Origin: Trichoplax sp. H2
Lineage: Eukaryota > Placozoa > Uniplacotomia > Trichoplacea
Direction: 5' to 3'
DNA: 64,000 nucleotides
Assembly: GCA_003344405.1 (NCBI GenBank)
Contig: NOWV01000052.1
Span: 248,001 to 312,000, forward strand
Shown: piece after piece, positions 25,301 through 38,197 of the stretch
Layout: each line of letters starts with the position of its first letter
How positions within the stretch are numbered: the first letter of the stretch is position 1
Notes under the pieces: model-generated
Told to the model about the DNA's origin: nothing
Databases searched by the model: none
Seen by the model: the letters and a program-made list of their open reading frames with translations, nothing else
Position numbers and translations under genes: made by a program

Positions 25301-27273
25301 ATTTTATTGGATATATAGATTAAATTGATCTTATTGATGAGACAATATCTGGCTCATCTGCTGTTTCCAATCATGATAGCGTACGGAAGTATCGCTTGAA
25401 TAATTACCAGTCCCCATGTACAGAAATTAATAAAATTTTAATTTACTTATAGATTGCTTTAAAATTTGATAATCTTCGAAATGTTGTTGCGTAATATTAG
25501 CTTTCGTGTATCATTATCTGCTTTATTGGCAAAGTATTGTTAGTAAAATAGCGTGATAAAGAGACTTTTCCAGTCCTCTAGTTTAGCAATGGATCGTATA
25601 ATATCTGAACGGAGTAATTCTTACGATCCGATAATATAATCTACCTCATTATTTACAGATAAGTAAGTACCAAGGATCACAAAAAGATACAACGGCTGCA
25701 AGTAAAAGGCGACATCAGTTTATTTCCGTAAGTAATGCAATCTATAGGGATACTTACACAACAATTGCTAAGGAAAAATACAGCCGAATAAATACTTATT
25801 TACTAAAAATATAAGAATTGCAAAACCGATACTAAGCTTATTACTTTACAATAGGCTACCAATAGCAAGGCAACTACACCTACAACTCCCAACTTGGCAT
25901 CTAGCCCAGCACCAGATGTAACTCCAAGTAAAAATGCAACTTCTACGCCTACTGGAAAGCTAAACGCTACTCTAACTTCATTATTACAAGTATGCATTAT
26001 GAAGAATTATGATATTAATATTATAAGAGTTAGAAGTCAAGCTAATGAGAGTAAACTAGCTTAAATTATAATCAAACGAACTTCCGATAAATTAATAAAA
26101 CAATACTAAATTAAATTTGATCAATAGAATAATGTTAATGGGAGTACTACATCGCTTAATTCAACTGAAAGCAGCATCCAGAAGCAGGTAAGCTACTAAT
26201 TATCAATCTTATGAATAAGTGTACATAATGAAGCAAGACATCTGTTTTCAATAAAATAAAATGTCTACCGATTATGTAATGTTATGTAATGTTATGTACG
26301 TTGTTGCTGTTGGGAGCAAGGCATGATGATAGTACCGTAATTAAAAGAATCTAGATATGTAAATGTGATACTTAAAATGATTTAATAAGATTGGATATAT
26401 AGTGTCGCCATCGTTTAATTATGCTGTGTTAAGAAATTCTTTTGTTAATATTTATAATCAGAAAGCGACTTCAACACCTTATGAGTACTTCAGAATTAGG
26501 ACGAAGGATAAAACTTTAGTTTATGTGACCAGAATTGATAGTAAAGTAAGTAAAATTTACTAGCATTACATAAGGAAATGTTTTAGTAAGTCACTGTTTT
26601 GATATTTAATTAATTTTCTACTGATAACTTATAATAATGTGACTAAGTAATCCAATTAATATAATAGGTGGATAATCTTGACAACAAGGTGACGAAACTG
26701 CATTCTTATATGAAAAGGAGTATAAAAAAGTTGCTAAAATTACACCAGGTATCGTATGATAACTTATAAGTTTCGCTTTACCGCGATTTTTTGGAAATTA
26801 TCGTTAGAATTTAGCGCATTCTACGCAATTTACATAAACAATCAATGTAATAAATTATCTTTACTAACTTAAAGGACGTTATTAGTACAGAATAGAATAA
26901 TTATAAGCAAGTAGCAATACAAATTATTGGAGTCGGTCTAGATCAAGCGGCATTATTTCCTCGTATCCGTCAATAGTGTATCTGTACACTTGATACAAAA
27001 TATGATATTGGCAAAATGTATAGATTTCTTTTATAATTAATGATTATTAAAAAAAGCTCAGACAGTCTAGCAAAATATTTAATTGTAATAATTTATCTTA
27101 CTTAATAACATTGTTTATTAACTCTATTTACCATGCAGACATCGCCATCAAGTGGAAAGAATAACAGTAATAAAGACAAAGATACAGATGAAAAGAAAGA
27201 AAAAGATAAAATTAGTGGCTCGGATTTCTTGGACATGCTTAATAAAAATAGTAAACTAAAGGACAAGGATTAA
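22353..27273 (+). CDS. Seven-exon gene for a 269-aa type II membrane protein, unknown family
   Basis: Exons assembled by eye: 22353-22598, 25659-25727, 25855-25989, 26128-26187, 26462-26545, 26668-26748 and 27139-27273 (TAA). Each begins after AG, each internal exon ends before GTAAGT, GTATGC, GTAAGC or GTATCG-like donors, and all seven are multiples of three with phase 0 joins, so the frame stays open throughout. The protein has a ~41-residue basic cytosolic-type N terminus, one hydrophobic segment at about 42-62 (MFVTLSIMAISIATLAILF) with no signal peptide, a short helical stretch after it, a Ser/Thr/Pro-rich stalk (about 106-170) with Asn-X-Ser/Thr sites at N132, N142, N154 and N161, a basic helical piece (199-225) and a highly charged Lys/Asp tail. 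Type II topology is inferred. The first ATG in frame was chosen; an upstream GTG extension is not credible. Intron 1 is 3.06 kb and could hide further exons. Confidence 0.7.
23219..23399 (+). other. GC-richer island in intron 1, open on both strands
   Basis: A 58-codon plus-strand open block (ends TAG at 23397-23399) with balanced composition, including CKLDGDINAHVCKLILGK, follows an acceptor-like CATATTTCAG. On the minus strand the same DNA is open for nearly 50 codons after TTAAGGTAG, with ECICRCNSERSP. Neither reading joins the surrounding gene in phase 0. It could be an exon of a nested or alternative transcript, or a conserved non-coding element. No family recognised. Confidence 0.2.
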
Positions 27274-30200
27274 TGCAATTGTAAGGAATAATGGGGCTAC
27301 GTGATGGAGCAATGATGGAATGAATCTGACAAAATAGCTCCAAACTGAAAGTGCGCCGGATTCTTTTAAAGCACAATGCAACATATACTAGAAATTAAAA
27401 CGGCGTTGGGTATTACATCAGATTGAGGCGGAAAAGATTTGACCTGAGTACTTGTAAATGGTAGCCTAAAACGATAAAGAAATAATTGGTAAATCTGAAA
27501 ACCGCGTGATATTATATATATTTATATATTAAGGAAAATTAATACTAAAGTCTACCTCATCTGCAGAGCATCGAGCACAATTTACAGTAACTATATACAC
27601 TTTCGACATGGTTATTTACACTTTGCTATTGGTATCATCGATGCTACTCCTAAATAACATTATTAATAGTAATAATAATAATTATAATAATAATAATAAT
27701 AATAATAATATTGCTAATACTACTACCAATAATAATTATAATTATTATAGTAAGAATTATAATAACAAAAACAGGCTGGCATAAAATTTAGATCAAGTTG
27801 GAACTTTTACTGACGCACTGATTGTTTTATAATACAACAAATTGCATTATCCATTATATTTGCTAAATGCAAACTTAAAGATGCTCTTAATTATAGGTAA
27901 ACGAATTAAGTTCATCTTATTTCAGTTCCTAAATTAATTGCAAAATAACGTGGTCATTCTATGTATAATTAAAATCATAAGTAGATGTTTAATTTCCCTG
28001 CCGGCTTACAATAGCAATATACTTGATCTTTGTCCATAAAAAGAGTTTATGCATAATAAGTTTAACCTATTTAAAATTTTTAGTGATGCATCAATACTTG
28101 CCTTAACTATGTATTATGATTTGAGACTCGATCGAGTTTAATTATAAATTTTGGCTGTTGTCTACTCCTGGGCGGCCTTCACATGATTAACCTATCAATT
28201 AGGTATAGCAAATTAAAATTGGCATATTAAGTTTCATCGCAGTATCCATAATGTTACTTCATCTATAAATGTTTTTATCTTCATACTTACTTACACTGTT
28301 ATAATTCAATACACATGCTACATGTATCATTCACTTCATCTTAATTTAGTGGTACCGGAATTTGCTTTTGCCACTGTCTCATTACACAAGTTGTTATTTA
28401 ATGCATTATCATGATCAATGAATACAGACAAGGAATAGATTTTAAAATTAACATTAACTTTTAAAGCCATTAATTAATTTTAATATTAAGAATCTTAACG
28501 TGATGGTAACAGGAATCTATCAGGTTCGGTTACGCCGAAGGGAGAGTAAAATTTAAAAGTTATATAAATGATTGATTTTTGACCACTATGCTATTGGTAG
28601 CATCATACTAAAGCTGCTTGATTATGTAATTTCAAATATTCTTAATTTCTCTGTCCGGTAGAGTTGATTTATGACTATATCGCGGCAATTAGCATTGATT
28701 CACTTATGTATGTTTCCTAAAAGTTTTGGCTATTTGGTCCAAACTACCTTGAAATACTTTAAATAATGATTTTGATTTGTAATTGTTCATATAGAATTCA
28801 TTTTATTTAAATTCTGAAGTAAATCCTGGTATATTGTAGACTATCTGGATAATAATATGTAAAAAGAAATCAAGCTATTCATCATAGGGCACCATTATAA
28901 CTTATGTTAATAATACTCAGCAAGGTTCACTATGACTCATAATCTGCACTAGATTTAATCTTATTTTAATTAATCGCTTGTTCATGCTTGATCGTATCTC
29001 TTTGTCGTCCACTATGATTGATTGATTGATTGATGATCATGATAATTTCTTTAATGCACTTCCTATTACTGATACTATATTGGTATAGATAGCAGTAACA
29101 AAATTAATTGAAATTTCTGCCAGTAATCTTAGACATTTACACGTCTATGATTGCTATTTTAGACAGTCTATTAAACGTTACTGTTGCTTTTATACCGGTA
29201 CAAGTTTTTGCTAATGTTATTATTAAGAATTGGTAGTTATCTTTTGCTTGCAACTCAGTAATCGACAGTAGGAGGGTAATGTATGGACGGTGGCTTACAA
29301 CGAATTAAATGCTGATATAAATTAAGCTAAATACATCTCTAGCTCATTTAAGCTAGGAAATAAGAATAATTAATTTATTGTATAAATAAAAAGTTTCGCC
29401 TGGTACCTAATCAATATATGCTTCTTAAAACTGCTGATACAATAGTAAAGGCCTTCTGCATATTATCCATAATATTTCAGCGTATTAAGTTCATTTAACG
29501 AGCTGTTTGTGATAGAAGTCTACAATCTTGTCGCATGATTGAATAAAAATTTTTGGTCAGTCTTAATCATTGATATACTGATGCTGTGACTGATATTATG
29601 ATTATTTTCTACCAACACAGTCAGATACTGCATTAGCTAGATAGAAATGAAATATTATGGATTCATTGAGGAATTGTTACTATCCGAATTGGATAGTCTT
29701 ATTTCATATAATCCTATATTAAATAAGTAGGGGAAACGATGAAGGATACTATAAGTAAAGAATTAGGAAGTTTTTTTTGTAATGCCACAAGTTACAGTAT
29801 TTTAAGAATACAATAATTCAGATTTAGAAATTGAAACCATTCCGTGTAACTATAAGCTAATGTTGCCTTTGGGAAGCTAGTATACCCATGCAAAGTTATC
29901 TTTACAACCGCAATTACTTGCTATAGCTTGCGTTTTATTTTAATTCATGATTATTATTAACCTAATCACTTACATCAAGGCTAGAAATTATGCATGTTTA
30001 ATTAAAAAATTGATTTAGGATATTAGTATGTACTTAAAAATGTTATGTTGTAAATGTAACATGATACGATATAAAAACTAGTCTTCTAAGTCAATGACAA
30101 AATATCTCAGCGTTATGAATAAGCTTAAATTGATGATGTATATTCTATTGTTATTCGTTAGGTAAATACTGCAATTTTCGTTGAGTTGCTTTAAAAGTGA

Positions 30201-32557
30201 TCGTACCTACAGTGTGGCTAAGATTAATAACCTGCATTATGATTGGTAAGCTTTCATAACCATTTGCTAACGCATATGATATAACCAGTCTATAAGATAT
30301 TGTAGTACAGTATAGTCTATAATATTTTCTATCGATTTTATGCTGTTTTTTTTTGGCTTAGCTTTCCTAAATAAATTATTACAAGTGAAAACTTGAGCAA
30401 GTATATGTTTACCTATGACTGGATTACTTCGCGGAAAAAAATTACTTTGTGGTATCATTTTAGTGCTGAATATTCATGAGGAGGAAATATTTATTTGTTT
30501 TACGCGGTAATACTTTATTTTATTGAATTGTATGTTTCTAGGAAGAGTACTTTTTCATTGTTAAATAGGATATTCTCGATACATGTGAAGTTATACAAGT
30601 CGTTAATGATGTATGATATCTTTTAGCCCAGATATGGCCCAAAATATCAAAATCGTAATCATTGTATATTTCTTATAGGCGTAGTTATCTAACATGTAAA
30701 TTTTCCATAATTATGTCAAGGTGCCATCAGTAAGGATAGTATACACAAAATAATTCGTAAGACATTGATGCCGATAATAATCCCTGTTACGAAATGATAT
30801 CCATGAGTCAAATGACTAAATTGATATAGAATTATTAATAAAATTTATGATGATATAACAAAGCAATCCAGAAAAAAAAGAAGTACAGCATATGTTAAGA
30901 CAATGAAAAATGTTGTTAACAAAAGATTTCATTAGGTAAGCTTACTATTACTACTGGGTAGTTTATTAACTGGTTAGAACTAGCTACCGCTGAAGTAAAA
31001 AATTTTCTTCTGTACTATCCTATACTTTGTCAGTTTTGGGTATTGAATTTCGCGTGTCATACCAGATAAATTGTCAGCCTTTGCCAATTTGTATTTAAAA
31101 CTAGCAATACAGTAATCACTACCACATTCACTCTGATTTTTTATTTTTAGTCTTCCATACTTGCACCATATGCGGAGTTGTCTAGAATTTCTGGGGACTT
31201 TCTAAAACGATGCAAGAGAACTCTTGAAATAATAATTAATTACAAAAGCATAGTTTGAAAAGTTTTGTTCAGGATGATATTTTGAAAGTGATGATGATTG
31301 AATTATGACGGAAGAAAGTATAGATTGGTAATAGATAACAACCATGTCCCATCGTTATGGTCAATACCAATTGGTAAGTCATAACATTGCACTAGGAATA
31401 ATTTTGATGGAATAGTTAACAATACTACTTAAAGTTGTACGGATAGTCGTGGATCGATAGCTGAATGTACACACATGGTGTAGTAAATTTACAGAATTTT
31501 TTTTCATTCTTGTTTATATTGTCGCATGCTATACGAATAATGTGATGTATTGCATTTACTGTGACCGTGTAGTTTACGAGTCGATTGCTTATCGTTAAAA
31601 AACGGATACGTGTACCCATCGAAGATTGGTCATTTTCGATTCTGTTCATTCCATGAGTAGCTATTCTTAACACCAATGTGATGTAGATATAATAGCTCTA
31701 ATATCTTAATTATGGAGGAACATTTGCACGAATTGCAGTCACACTATTTAAGTGATTGTACTATTTTATGCTTCTTGGCCTAGTATTTCCTGTAGTATGA
31801 GTGATTTATAATCTTACGTTTGATATTTTAATCGATTTCGCCAATGAATAAGATTGTATAGGGCAATACGGGATATTGTCATGATTTACATGATTACTAA
31901 TTAGTCGGTGCTTTTGGACACGATTGAACCATTTCACCTCTTTATTATGCATTATTCTATGGGTACATTATTGGTAAAATAACGCGAAGTGATCTACTAT
32001 TATATACATTCCAATTATTGCTACTCTTGTTCAAGTCGGAATCAGTAAACTATTGTATGGCTGGTACGAGGCAGACTCTTCGCTAACAGACATGTTTGCA
32101 ATTCGAATCATCCATGATTTTAAAATGTGCTTTAATGAAGGACTTATTGGATAGAACCGTTGAGTTCTCTTGATTAGTCGCTAACGAAGGGGTGATAGAC
32201 ACAGATACACTCCGTCTAGTCAGCTTCCTAATTTTGCCTTTCTACGAGATTGATCGTCTTTCAATACCGTCTAAGAAGGCCATACATCATGATGTGTTCT
32301 AGCCGTGATTCCATATCATACTCCTATCTTACGAATAAGCAGCTGGCCTATCGTAACAACTTTCTTCCATACATAGCAAGATATTTTTAATCCTTGTTAA
32401 TATGACCACACGACCATTGAATTTACTATGATTGTGTACCAGACATCTAGTGGATCGATCAAATTGTATGGGTGGCAGAGATCTCAATGGCACTCTATTG
32501 AAAATTCTTCTACTTGAAACTTGCCCGATTATAACTTAGAATCAATATCTAGCTATG
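27274..32557. other. Gene-poor AT-rich stretch
   Basis: The 3' UTR of the membrane-protein gene is expected at its start. It holds an AAT-type microsatellite (27661-27770) and a TGAT run near 29019. Short minus-strand frames at 30267-30458 and 31425-31676 lack starts or domains and were not accepted. Confidence 0.4.
27661..27770. repeat. AAT/ATT microsatellite
   Basis: Imperfect run of AAT/ATA trinucleotides about 110 bases long, in the presumed 3' flank of the upstream gene. Confidence 0.9.
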
Positions 32558-32587
32558 ACCAGAGACTTCTCTTGAGAAGTCCCTGGT
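32558..32587. repeat. Hairpin, 14-bp stem, 2-nt loop
   Basis: ACCAGAGACTTCTC (32558-32571) pairs with GAGAAGTCCCTGGT (32574-32587) with one mismatch. Confidence 0.6.
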
Positions 32588-32686
32588 GTATCCTAACGAA
32601 AGACCGTTGCTATTCGTTGGCCATGGATTACTGTATGTGAGGCCATAATTGTGCTGTACAGACTAAATTAAATTTTATTACTATCA

Positions 32687-32716
32687 GTTGTCGACATCTT
32701 AAATGATGTCGACAAC
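32687..32716. repeat. Hairpin, 12-bp perfect stem, 6-nt loop
   Basis: GTTGTCGACATC (32687-32698) and GATGTCGACAAC (32705-32716) are exact reverse complements around TTAAAT. Confidence 0.7.
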
Positions 32717-32763
32717 CGTAAATACAAGTAGACGACTCTATGATACCATCCGCTTCATATAAA

Positions 32764-32824
32764 ATAAAATAAAATGAATAGTGTGTATGCACAGTGTACA
32801 TACGCACTATTCATTTTATTTTAT
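32764..32824. repeat. Long hairpin, 26-bp stem, 9-nt loop
   Basis: Arms 32764-32789 and 32799-32824 are reverse complements over 26 bases with a single mismatch, around the loop CACAGTGTA. Long enough to act as a small foldback element or to be processed as double-stranded RNA if transcribed; neither is shown. Confidence 0.75.
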
Positions 32825-33083
32825 ATATCTTCTTGATTTCTTGTAACTGTAGTATTTATCACATAAGGCCGTTACTCTCTTCCATAATCCATGACAAAAA
32901 CGGTCCATTTCAATTCGATCGTCAGTCACATGCTGTACTTACTATATTACGATAACTGTAACGATTACAAACAATACTGTACTATACACTGAGTACTCTG
33001 TGCAATGTAATGTACTGTACTCCACTATAATCAGATGTGATAATAACTTATCTGAGAATGCAGACAGTAAAGCGTATTATTTG

Positions 33084-33745
33084 CCTCAATAAAGTCATGT
33101 ATCTGTAAAACCAGAATGGTGTCTTCAATAAAGTAAAGTATCTGTAAAACCAGAACGGTGTATTTGTAAAACCAGAACGGTGTGTTTGTGACAAGAAAAC
33201 ATGACACTGTGTTTCAGTATACCGTACTGTAATCGATTTGGTTTTCGTGTCTTTTGGCACTGTCTTCTATTCTAGTACACGACTTTCTACTTGCCTCAAT
33301 AAAGTAAAGTATCAGTAAAACCAGAATGGTGTCTTCAATAAAGTAAAGTATCTGTACAACCAAGACGGTATCTTCAATAAAGTAAAGTATCTGTACAACC
33401 AAGACGGTGTCTTCAATATAGTAAAGTATCTGTACAACCAAGACGGTGTCTTCAATAAAGTAAAGTATGTGTAAAACCAAAACGGTGTCTTCAATAAAGT
33501 AAAGTATGTGTAAAAGCAAAACGGTGTCTTCAATAAAGTAAAGTATCAGTAAAAGCAAAACGGTGTCTTTGTGACAAGAAAATATGACACTGTATTTCAG
33601 TATACTGTACTGCAATCAATTTGGTTTTCCTGTCTTCTATTCTAATACACGACTTTCTATTTGCCTTAATAACGTAAAGTATATGTCCAACTAGAACGGT
33701 GTCTTTGTGACAAGAAAATATTACACTGTATTTCAGTCTACTGTA
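33084..33745. repeat. Compound minisatellite with 39-bp unit
   Basis: A 39-bp unit beginning CTTCAATAAAGTAAAGTAT is repeated about nine times in two blocks (33084-33160 and 33294-33566), separated and followed by a ~100-bp segment starting TTTGTGACAAGAAAA that itself occurs three times (about 33183, 33567 and 33702). The array therefore has a higher-order structure. Because 39 is divisible by three, the minus strand carries two overlapping long open frames encoding 13-residue repeats; these are by-products of the repeat length. Confidence 0.9.
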
Positions 33746-34903
33746 TGTACAATATCTGAGTAATCCGGGTTATAATGGCTAGGCCTACTCTACAAGAATC
33801 GATTTGGTTTTTTGCTTACAGTGGACTGCCGCTGCTTTGCGGTAAAAATTGACCTCACGAATTACTCTTGGATGGACAGACATTTTCCGCTCCATCTTGT
33901 CAAAGTATCATGTCCAACATTTGCTGATGGACAGTACTTACTTATGCAGATGATCGATTTAAATTGACTGATTTTTTCTAAATTAAGTAATATTACGGCC
34001 AATCTTATTATCTGTTAGTAAATTACGCTTGGAGACAATTGTACAAGATCGTCCATGCTAACAAAACGAGTACCATGATTTTAGAAAAGAGCATGGAAGA
34101 TGCATACTAAGTAGCTATTTTTCGGGCCGAAAGATGGCTCTCTTTGAGGGTGTAACATTATGATCTTATATAGAAGATGCCTAGTATAGTAACATCCTAA
34201 TAGACGAATACTTATCATATACCATTAAGTACTGCATTGCATTACATTCATAATGTACGACATCATGACGACATATTGACGACATGCTATACATATAAAG
34301 ACATTATCTCAATCTCATTTAAAACCTATAAATACCCTTGTAAGCTAACTCGTTGGTCAGTTGCTATGTTCCTGCTATCTCCAATACCTTATTTATAACA
34401 ACCAAATCATTATTAGCCTATAACTTGTATCTCAATAAAATCCTTTATACCTTCTATCATCGTCTACCTTAAAATACTTTACGCTACTTCAAGAAGATAT
34501 TATTACAGAGAGTATGATCAGTCCATGTCTTCTTCTAGTCGTTGACGACATTGTACACTGTACAGTACTGTTGCTGTTGTTGAGTCAACAGCTAACTCGC
34601 TAATTTACTGCGCAGTACAGTAATTAGGAATTCAGTCTACTGTATGATATTGGCATTGTAGTATACTCTATAGTAGCCATTTTTTTCTCTTTCTTATTAC
34701 CTTGGACGAGAAGAAGACAATAAGGTCAATTCTTGGGGATATCGAGCGTAACATACTGTGTACAGTAGTATGAGCAATTGAATCGACACAGTCAGTCTAC
34801 CGTACTACTGGATTGCTCCTTTGCTCATTTTTCACTGATCCAATTAATTGCAAAATTTGAGACGAATTAGTAGTCTAGGTAGATTTATTTATTTTATCCC
34901 AAT

Positions 34904-37900
34904 ATGCCTAAATCTCAATTTAGTCTTATACCGCAGAGATTTCAATTACACGATGCACCCAATAAAGATGAATTTGGAGAGAAATTTTGGCCGTATCTTG
35001 TCATTGCATCCCAACTGACTGGGATCTTAATTGTGGCGCTATTATTAATTTGGCTAATCAGTGATTTAGGCGGATTTGGTTGGGATGGCACTGCTGCTCA
35101 ATTTAATGTTCATCCACTCTGTATGGTGCTTGGCATGATTTTTATTAATGGTGAAGGTAAGTTGGTTCATGATCAATTTTTTCCAGTCATGATTAATTAA
35201 GAATGATAAACAAAATAATCAAAATTTCACTTTTCCAATTTGCCTCTTGACAATCACAATCGTTTCATAAAATGCAGTAGACGTACTGTATAATACATCC
35301 ATTCAATGCCGGTAAATTTGGCCCTACATTTTCACTGTAAATGGCAGTCAAGCATTTTACAGCCATCAATACCTTTGATGGACGTTATGATTACAATTTT
35401 CTCTTTCAATAACTCAAGTCGACGTAGAAATCCGAGGCTGCACTGATCATTAACGGTCCATCAAATTTTTCACAATATTAAACAATGTTATTGATTAAAT
35501 GGTAGTTTACTCAGTTTCGGAACAGATGTTTTTATATATTTTTACTCATATTCTCTACAAGTACTGACCGGTGATATAATTTTCCACTGTGAAGTACTTA
35601 TACCGGTATATACGCTTAAGCCAATAATCTAATTTAATTAAGAGTTCTTGAAATGTGCATACAAAATATGAGTAAAGGAAATGATTTTAAAAAGTCTTGG
35701 TGTAGCTCTACAAGAACCGTTATTCTTTTGCATTGGATGAGAAAGATTAAGCAGTGATATGATATGAAAATAGACACGGTGTACAGTACTATGGAGACAC
35801 TACATGGTCATAACAGCCGATATATTCAGTACTGTAGTATATTAATACAGTAGAATAACGATAATTTTATTATCAAATTAACTGGCCTTCCATCAAGCAG
35901 TAATACCTAGTCAATAACATCATTACAAAAAGATAGAATGACGGCGAAATAACTCTATTTTTCTTTTGCTCAATTAACGCACACAATTAGAGTTTCCGAT
36001 ACAGACTACGTGTACAGTACATTAGCCCTGACCATTTTCATACATACGAATACTGTGTATAGCAGTAGAATTGACAAATTTCACAACTTTCCCTTACATT
36101 TGATTTACTAATGAGAAATTAAAATACCTTTTACTTCTGTAACTGATTTTATCTTGATTTCAATTCTGAGCCGGTTTCTGCTAGTGCTTCTGCCCTTGTT
36201 GTATCACGAATGACAAACAAATAGGACTGTTAAATGAATCGTAGGACAAAAAATTCTTTATCATTTAGTTATTCATTTCGAACGAGAACCTTGAATGATC
36301 TTATCGTTTCTCGTAATAATTAAGATAGCAAGGATTACATATACCAGCGATTGATGGTTTGCATTAGAAATTTTTTTAAGAGGATAAAATGACTCAATAC
36401 TGCAGTAAAAATAATGAAAAACATCAAGTGTCGATTGCTCAAAGTCGCGACAACCCATTTACGTTGAATTTTAGCCCAATTTAATTAAATGCCTTGAAAA
36501 CTTAAAGATCTAATTCGTAAGGGTTGAACAGTTTTCAACTTCTGTTAGTACTGTACTGTATAGGGGAGCTCACCACGCCCATGAAATAGTGGTCTATTTC
36601 ACTTTCTCTGTGATATCCCAAGGACTACTGTAGAAGAAAATCGACTTCTTCTAGTAGTCCATGGATGTCCTCATATATCGAAAGAATTGGCTTTTAAACC
36701 ATATACACCAATGTAGTAAGACGTAATGTAGATTTATATGCTTTCGATATACCCAAACAGTATATGAGATCATAAGAGAAGAACGGCTCAAACGAAAATC
36801 TAGCTACTCAATTTACACCCTTCTATAAAATGTACTACTTCAGTAAAGAACAGCAGTGATGAAGTACTGTTTTAGAAATACGTTCAGTCACATCAGACTC
36901 GTTGCATGCTATTGTAGACAATAAGGAAGTCTGGACGGTATTAGGTAGTATACGTTGATAACTCTCCGTCATGAGCTATAGTACTTAATGAGATTTATTA
37001 TACCATATTAATTAATTATAGTTATCAACTATTTCGTGCAGTACTGTGTATCTAGTTTTTCCATTACCTTTTACACTACGAAGCGGCTGATTGGTAATTA
37101 TGGGAGTCAATCGGTACTCCGATTTTTCATCATGGAATGCTATCGTATTGTTATACGAATGTTATCGTGACTTGTGGGTTGATATGATACTTAAACGTCC
37201 GCCATAATAATTTTTGTTGCTGGTGTTGTCAGTAGAATAATCTAATTATAACATTTTTAAAATTGAATTCTTTTCTAATAGCTGCACTATCATATCGAAT
37301 CTTTCGAAATGACCGGAAAGTCGTCATCAAGGCTGTGCACGCAATTCTGCAAGCTATCACATTTATCTTAATAGTGATTGGCTTGGTTGCTGTTTGGCAA
37401 TTTCATAACCACAATAAATTCAACAACATGTATAGCTTTCACAGCTGGTGTGGATTAATAACCGTCTTATTATTTAGCTTACAAGTAAGTAAAAATTTTA
37501 CAATTTCTTGATTATCAATGTAGTGCATTTACAAATTCTGAGGATCCTTCATCTTTGGGAATACTATCCGTTATTACAATATAATCTATCCCTCTATTGT
37601 ACGAAAAGATATCACGTTTTGATGAACCATACCGTACACGAAATTTACTACGATGCTAAGATATTTTTAAAGATTAACTCTGTCCGTAATTTGCAGCACT
37701 TAATTGAAAATAACTTGTTTCATTCGGATCTCTTAGTTGACAATAGGAGCTGTTATGTTTATATTTCGTATAACTGGAGAAAGAATAAGAAGTTATTATC
37801 TTAAACTGCATGTCTACTTTGGTTGTGCAATCTTTGTTATGGCTATCTCTACTTGCCTGCTTGGGATTAACGAAAAACTCTTTCTCAAGTACTGAAATAA

Positions 37901-38197
37901 AATATGTAGTTATTGCTATTACTTTATCCACTTTGGCTACAGATAGTTTGGTTCTGCTATAATATTATAATGACTAAGGGCTTTCTTCACGATACTAGGT
38001 ATCCTCATTCGTATTCAAATCTGCCATCTGGTGCAGCAATGGGCAATTGTCTTGGCTTAGCAATTTTAACTTTTGGTCTCATAGTTATATACATGCTATC
38101 CAGTCCGATCTATAAGAGAAAGCCTGAACCTGGAAACTACAGTTTATCTGCACTAGGAGGGGAAGAAAGTGAGGAAGATCCTATCAAAGATGGCTAG
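34904..38197 (+). CDS. Cytochrome b561, ascorbate-dependent transmembrane electron carrier
   Basis: Four exons: 34904-35156, 37282-37484, 37737-37888 and 37999-38197 (TAG), phases 1, 0 and 2, all GT-AG; 268 aa against about 250 in vertebrate CYB561. Six membrane segments are readable. The four conserved haem-coordinating histidines sit in NVHPLCM, KAVHAILQ, MYSFHSWCG and KLHVYFG, and ALSYRIFRN follows the second segment as in family members. Family knowledge: two b haems pass electrons from cytosolic ascorbate across the membrane, to monodehydroascorbate in vesicles or to ferric iron in cuprireductase-type relatives. The C-terminal tail is short and acidic (EESEEDP). The exon 3/4 join restores KYPHSYS..P.G...GN, aligning with the vertebrate GGKYS...ANVLG region. 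Intron 1 is 2.1 kb and full of TACTGTA-type words. Subfamily (CYB561, CYBRD1 or CYB561A3) is not resolved, so no symbol is assigned. Confidence 0.93.
36622..36660. repeat. Intronic hairpin, ~15-bp stem with a bulge
   Basis: Arms 36622-36638 and 36646-36660 pair over 15 bases (GGACTACT...AGAAGAA with TTCTTCTAGTAGTCC), with a 2-nt bulge in the 5' arm and loop AATCGAC. It lies in b561 intron 1. Too short for a standard pre-miRNA. Confidence 0.5.

Noticed and set aside
33048-33615. Three overlapping minus-strand ORFs encoding 13-residue repeats
   Set aside because: They are produced by the 39-bp repeat unit, which is divisible by three and stop-free in two frames; no start context, no unique sequence.
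37508-37931. Overlapping plus- and minus-strand ORFs of 85-98 codons in the b561 gene
   Set aside because: They are shadows or intron sequence around the true exons 3 and 4, whose frame is fixed by the conserved b561 motifs.
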